This document shows, one piece after another, positions 60,752-64,000 of a stretch of 64,000 nt of DNA. Each line of letters begins with the position of its first letter. Positions within the stretch are counted from its first letter, which is position 1. This DNA comes from Desulfocicer vacuolatum DSM 3385 (GTDB taxonomy: Bacteria; Desulfobacterota; Desulfobacteria; Desulfobacterales; Desulfobacteraceae): the NCBI RefSeq assembly GCF_900176365.1, contig NZ_FWXY01000012.1:62001-126000 (forward strand). Reading direction: 5' to 3'. Under the pieces are notes generated by a model, which saw only the letters and a program-made list of their open reading frames with translations, was not told the origin of the DNA and made no database searches. A program made the translations under genes and the position numbers.

Positions 60752-60885
60752 ATTGGGTTTTTCAGAGCGGCAAGTTGAAGTATCCGTTGACCTACCAACC
60801 ACTTGCTTTAAAAGCGTACGGCAACGTCCCCGGTGTTTTGCATACCCGAACAAGCTTTTCCCAAAAACTGTAATAAATTAAATTT

Positions 60886-60938
60886 ATAAATTTTATTATG
60901 GGCAGACCCCATTTCCAATGCGATCTGCCCGTATATAT
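60886..60938. repeat. X module
   Basis: TTTATTATGGGCAGACC and GATCTGCCCGTATATA form hairpin X. It joins directly to the family D repeat that follows. Confidence 0.6.
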
Positions 60939-61045
60939 CTCGTCAGTCATAAGTTCTCCACTTTGACGTCACATAATGTGTTTCTTTAAAATTAAACATA
61001 TCCCATGTGTTATGAGAAATGAGAAATGAGAATTTCGGACTCATG
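60939..61045. repeat. Family D repeat, copy 3
   Basis: CTCGTCAGTCATAAGTTCTC at the left, GTCACATAATGTGTTTCTTT in the middle, AATTTCGGACTCATGAAC at the right. Same orientation as copy 1, with GAGAAAT duplicated internally. Confidence 0.8.
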
Positions 61046-61148
61046 AACAATTGATGTTTCTTGCAATTTATATCAAATTTTGGTTTGATACAAATTCCGT
61101 TCTGTAGTGAAAATTTAAACTGAAACTGAGAAAACATATTATTAAATC

Positions 61149-64000
61149 ATGAATGAACACTGCAATAAAATTACGCATCAAAAACCACTTATTCACCAAC
61201 ATTTTTCTGATTGTGCCCGGCATTACCCCCACAAACCTGCAGTCATTTGCGATAAAGATATGTTGACCTATGGAGAATTAGATCATTTATCCAATCAATT
61301 GGCCCATCATCTTTTGCAAAAAAAGACCAAAGGTCCAGTGGGTATCGCCATGGAACGAAACCTGAATCTGGCCATCGCCATTATAGGGGTACTCAAGGCG
61401 GGCAAAACCTACATGCCCCTGGATCTCTCCTATCCCGGGGAGCGCCTGGCCTTTTTTGTTAAAGACAGCGGCATGTCATCATTGCTCTGCCTCTCTAAAC
61501 AATTACCCGTCTTAAAACATTTAAAAATTCGCTGTCTGTGCCTGGATACAAATCAAAAAAAAATTGCTCAGCAGCCGGTGTCCCCCCCCTGTGTAACAGT
61601 TACCGGAGAGCATACAGCCTATATTATCTATACATCCGGCTCCACAGGACTTCCCAAAGGGGTATGCTGCCATCACAAAGGAGTGATAAACCTGCTGGCG
61701 GATTTTCAGAGTCGTCAGCCCATCAGTGTGGGAGATCGAGGAAGCTGGTGGACAAATCTCAACTTCGATGTTTCAGTTTATGAAATTTTTGCGCCATTGA
61801 CTTCAGGCGCAACCCTTCTTATGGTGCCAGAGTCCATTCGTGTGGACCCACCGGCCCTCATGAACTGGCTTTGCAAAAAAAATGTCACCAGTGCATACCT
61901 GCCCCCCATGATGGTGGCGGATCTGGAGAACTGGATTCGACATCACCCCGGTCAATGCACTTTAAAACGTTTGTTGGTAGGAGTGGAACCCCTGCCGGAA
62001 AATCTGTTAAATACCATTGACGCCCAGGTGCCGCATCTTCGTATTATCAATGGCTATGGCCCCACAGAAACCACTGTATGTGCAACGCTGTATAATGTTG
62101 GCCCTGAAAACCCGCCCCATAAAACCGTTCCCATTGGTAAACCGGTACGCAACATGCAAATACATCTGTTAGATTCCCAAAAGAAACCTGTGCCCGATGG
62201 GGAGACAGGTGAAATTTGGATTGGTGGCACAGGAGTGGCCCATGAATATCTGAACCGCCCGGAACTAACCGCCAAGCAATTTCAACCAGATCCTTTTTCA
62301 AAAGATCCCACAGCCCGCCTGTATCGAACCGGTGATATGGCCCTTAAACTGTCAGACGGCAACTTCATGTTTGTGGGCCGTGGGGACTTTCAGGTCAAAT
62401 TCCACGGCCACCGTATTGAACTGGGTGAAATAGAAGCACGACTTCGTCAACATCCCAATATCCGTGAAACGTCAGTACTGCTTCGGGAAAATGAACCCGG
62501 ACTTAAGCAGTTAACTGCCTACATAGTCTGCAAAACAAAAAAGTCCATCCCGGCCGGTGAACTGAAAGCGTGTTTGAAAATCGCTCTGCCCCAGTACATG
62601 ATTCCATCGGTATATGTTTTTTTGGACAGAATGCCCGCCACCCCAAATGGCAAAACAGATCGCAATGCTTTACCCACCCCTGATCCAGATACGATAAAAA
62701 CACAGCTCAATTCCGTTCGTGAGGTGCCGGCATCTGATTTAGAAAAAAAATTAAGCGCCATTTTTGAAAAAATGCTACATATTAAAGGAATTGGCATTCA
62801 TGATAATTTTTTCGATCTGGGGGGAAATTCCCTTTTGGCCACGCGAGTATGCTCGGCCATTCTCCATGATTTAAAAACATCACTGGAGCTGATCGTTTTT
62901 TTTCAAAGCCCCACAGTAAGGGGAATTGCCCAAAAAATAAGCCTTGACCGGGAATCGCTATCAGCACAACCAGAAAATTTAATCCTGCCCGTTCAGGGAG
63001 AACGCCGTCAGTTCCCGGCATCCTACACCCAAAAAGGGATCTGGTTAATGCATCAAATGGATCCCAGGGGCATGGTTTATAATATCCCTCTGATTCTTAC
63101 GATCAAAGGCGCTCTTGATTCAGACTGTCTTCAACAGGCCTTTGACTTCATGGTGGAACGATACGAGATTCTGCGAACAAGCTTTACCATCTCCAATCAA
63201 AAACTGATCCAGAAAATTCATTCCCAATTCTCCGTTGATATGCCACTCCGAAATCTATCCCATATGACGGAGTCTGAACACAATATCCAGTTAAAAAGTA
63301 TCTTGACCGAAATTGGAGAGACCCCATTTGATCTTGGTCGCCTTCCGCTCATGAAGATGGTCCTGGTGAAGATAGCACAAAAAAACTTCAAATTGATATT
63401 TTGTATTCACCATATTTTAATTGACGGTTGGGGTATCGGTATCTTTTTCAGGGAGTTGTTCACGGTCTATGAGTCACTGACCCGGCATGAGCCGATTTTA
63501 TCCTCACCACCGTCGTTTCACTACGGAGAAGTGGTGCTGTGGCAACAAAAAAAACTGATGCAAGAAACCACTGCATCCCACATGGATTATTGGATGCATC
63601 AGCTCAGGGAACCCAGGATACCGCTGAACCTGTTCACGGCCAAACCACGCCCCCGGGTTGATTCTTTTAAGGGAGAGCGTCACCCCATAATCCTGGCACG
63701 GGAAATCACCGAAAAGTTAAACATCCTGGCCCAGGAAGAGAATGCAACCCTTTTCATGGTATTGCTGGCGGCATTCAAAGGATTGTTGTTCAGCTATTCA
63801 AATGAGACTGATATCATTGTGGGTGCCACCGTTGCCAACCGGAATCACCCCCAGCTGGAAAAAGTGATAGGCCCTTTAATCAACTCCATGGCCATGCGAA
63901 CGGATCTATCTGGAAATCCCAGTTTTCGAAAATTACTGCAACGAATTCGACGCACTGCCCTCGAAGCCTACGCCCACCAGGATGCACCCTTTGAACAGGT
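61149..64000 (+). CDS. Nonribosomal peptide synthetase, first module and start of condensation domain (3' end outside window)
   Basis: An uninterrupted frame of 950 codons runs off the right edge. It starts with an adenylation domain and no condensation domain before it, so this is an initiation module. Core motifs: A3 YTSGSTGLPKG (about residue 162), A4 NFDVSVYEIF, A5 NGYGPTETT, A6 GEIWIGG, A7 YRTGDM, A8 GRGDFQVKFHGHRIELGE, A10 NGKTDR. The carrier protein follows with DNFFDLGGNSLL; the phosphopantetheine Ser is residue 561. A condensation domain begins near residue 620, with HHILIDG at 754-760 and VGATVANRNHP later. By eye the specificity residues are D-V-Y-Y-L-G-G-V-C-K; I do not assign a substrate. 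The ATG at 61149 follows an in-frame TAA and has no strong ribosome-binding site. Confidence 0.92.
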   Translation, partial: MNEHCNKITHQKPLIHQHFSDCARHYPHKPAVICDKDMLTYGELDHLSNQLAHHLLQKKTKGPVGIAMERNLNLAIAIIGVLKAGKTYMPLDLSYPGERLAFFVKDSGMSSLLCLSKQLPVLKHLKIRCLCLDTNQKKIAQQPVSPPCVTVTGEHTAYIIYTSGSTGLPKGVCCHHKGVINLLADFQSRQPISVGDRGSWWTNLNFDVSVYEIFAPLTSGATLLMVPESIRVDPPALMNWLCKKNVTSAYLPPMMVADLENWIRHHPGQCTLKRLLVGVEPLPENLLNTIDAQVPHLRIINGYGPTETTVCATLYNVGPENPPHKTVPIGKPVRNMQIHLLDSQKKPVPDGETGEIWIGGTGVAHEYLNRPELTAKQFQPDPFSKDPTARLYRTGDMALKLSDGNFMFVGRGDFQVKFHGHRIELGEIEARLRQHPNIRETSVLLRENEPGLKQLTAYIVCKTKKSIPAGELKACLKIALPQYMIPSVYVFLDRMPATPNGKTDRNALPTPDPDTIKTQLNSVREVPASDLEKKLSAIFEKMLHIKGIGIHDNFFDLGGNSLLATRVCSAILHDLKTSLELIVFFQSPTVRGIAQKISLDRESLSAQPENLILPVQGERRQFPASYTQKGIWLMHQMDPRGMVYNIPLILTIKGALDSDCLQQAFDFMVERYEILRTSFTISNQKLIQKIHSQFSVDMPLRNLSHMTESEHNIQLKSILTEIGETPFDLGRLPLMKMVLVKIAQKNFKLIFCIHHILIDGWGIGIFFRELFTVYESLTRHEPILSSPPSFHYGEVVLWQQKKLMQETTASHMDYWMHQLREPRIPLNLFTAKPRPRVDSFKGERHPIILAREITEKLNILAQEENATLFMVLLAAFKGLLFSYSNETDIIVGATVANRNHPQLEKVIGPLINSMAMRTDLSGNPSFRKLLQRIRRTALEAYAHQDAPFEQ

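Overview
The window reads as chromosome from a strictly anaerobic, sulfate-reducing-type Desulfobacterota bacterium, most like the Desulfobacteraceae (for example Desulfobacterium or Desulfobacula). I infer this from gene content only: a periplasmic [NiFe] hydrogenase with a Tat signal, a multihaem cytochrome of the c3 class, a tungsten-type aldehyde ferredoxin oxidoreductase, a corrinoid-protein reductive activator next to DUF1638, a CbiR-containing cobamide cluster, a TRAP transporter, and many sigma-54 and histidine-kinase regulators. No tRNA, rRNA, CRISPR array or prophage was seen.

Layout. 0-6.3 kb: the 3' end of polA, a small conserved protein, a TraB-family membrane protein, purN facing left, then a trxA-trxB-bamD-like operon behind a strong sigma-70-type promoter. 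6.5-11.8 kb: rpmB, then rel, proS and ispG on the minus strand. 12.5-16.1 kb: hydrogenase small subunit, large subunit and maturation protease. 16-20 kb: an orphan ZnuA-like binding protein, an MFS carrier and a cytidylate-kinase-like protein, bracketed by two MITE-like elements. 20.8-27.3 kb: reductive activator plus DUF1638, a YbaK deacylase, a lone cyclic-nucleotide-binding domain, and a phosphatase/kinase pair. 27.4-31.3 kb: cobS-cobD-cbiB-cbiR. 31.7-41.5 kb: a radical SAM protein, two large histidine kinases flanking an octahaem cytochrome, then punA and a thioesterase. 42-46.6 kb: a GcvH-like protein with duplicated cysteine motifs, an archaemetzincin, an NtrC-type regulator and its Rossmann-fold histidine kinase. 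46.7-59 kb: a carboxylic/amino acid module (glutaconate-type CoA-transferase, IclR regulator, sigma-54 activator, AOR, class III aminotransferase, DctPQM TRAP transporter). 59-64 kb: GNAT, a second cytidylate-kinase-like protein fused to a BON domain, and the start of a nonribosomal peptide synthetase (NRPS) that stays open to the right edge.

The intergenic DNA is the other striking property. It is littered with short palindromic repeats built from at least three interchangeable modules, called X, Y and Z here. There is also a separate ~105-bp repeat (family D, three copies) and two ~170-185-bp inverted elements with CTCAACTTTCGG ends and 7-bp target duplications. Several repeats sit inside operons or supply stop codons of neighbouring genes.

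The best candidates for new biology are: the unfinished NRPS at 61149-64000; the octahaem cytochrome with a 39-bp tandem-repeat linker; the Rossmann-PAS kinase, NtrC regulator and archaemetzincin operon with an apparent frameshift; the sigma-54 promoter with near-identical 14-bp palindromes ahead of the TRAP transporter; and the modular repeat families.
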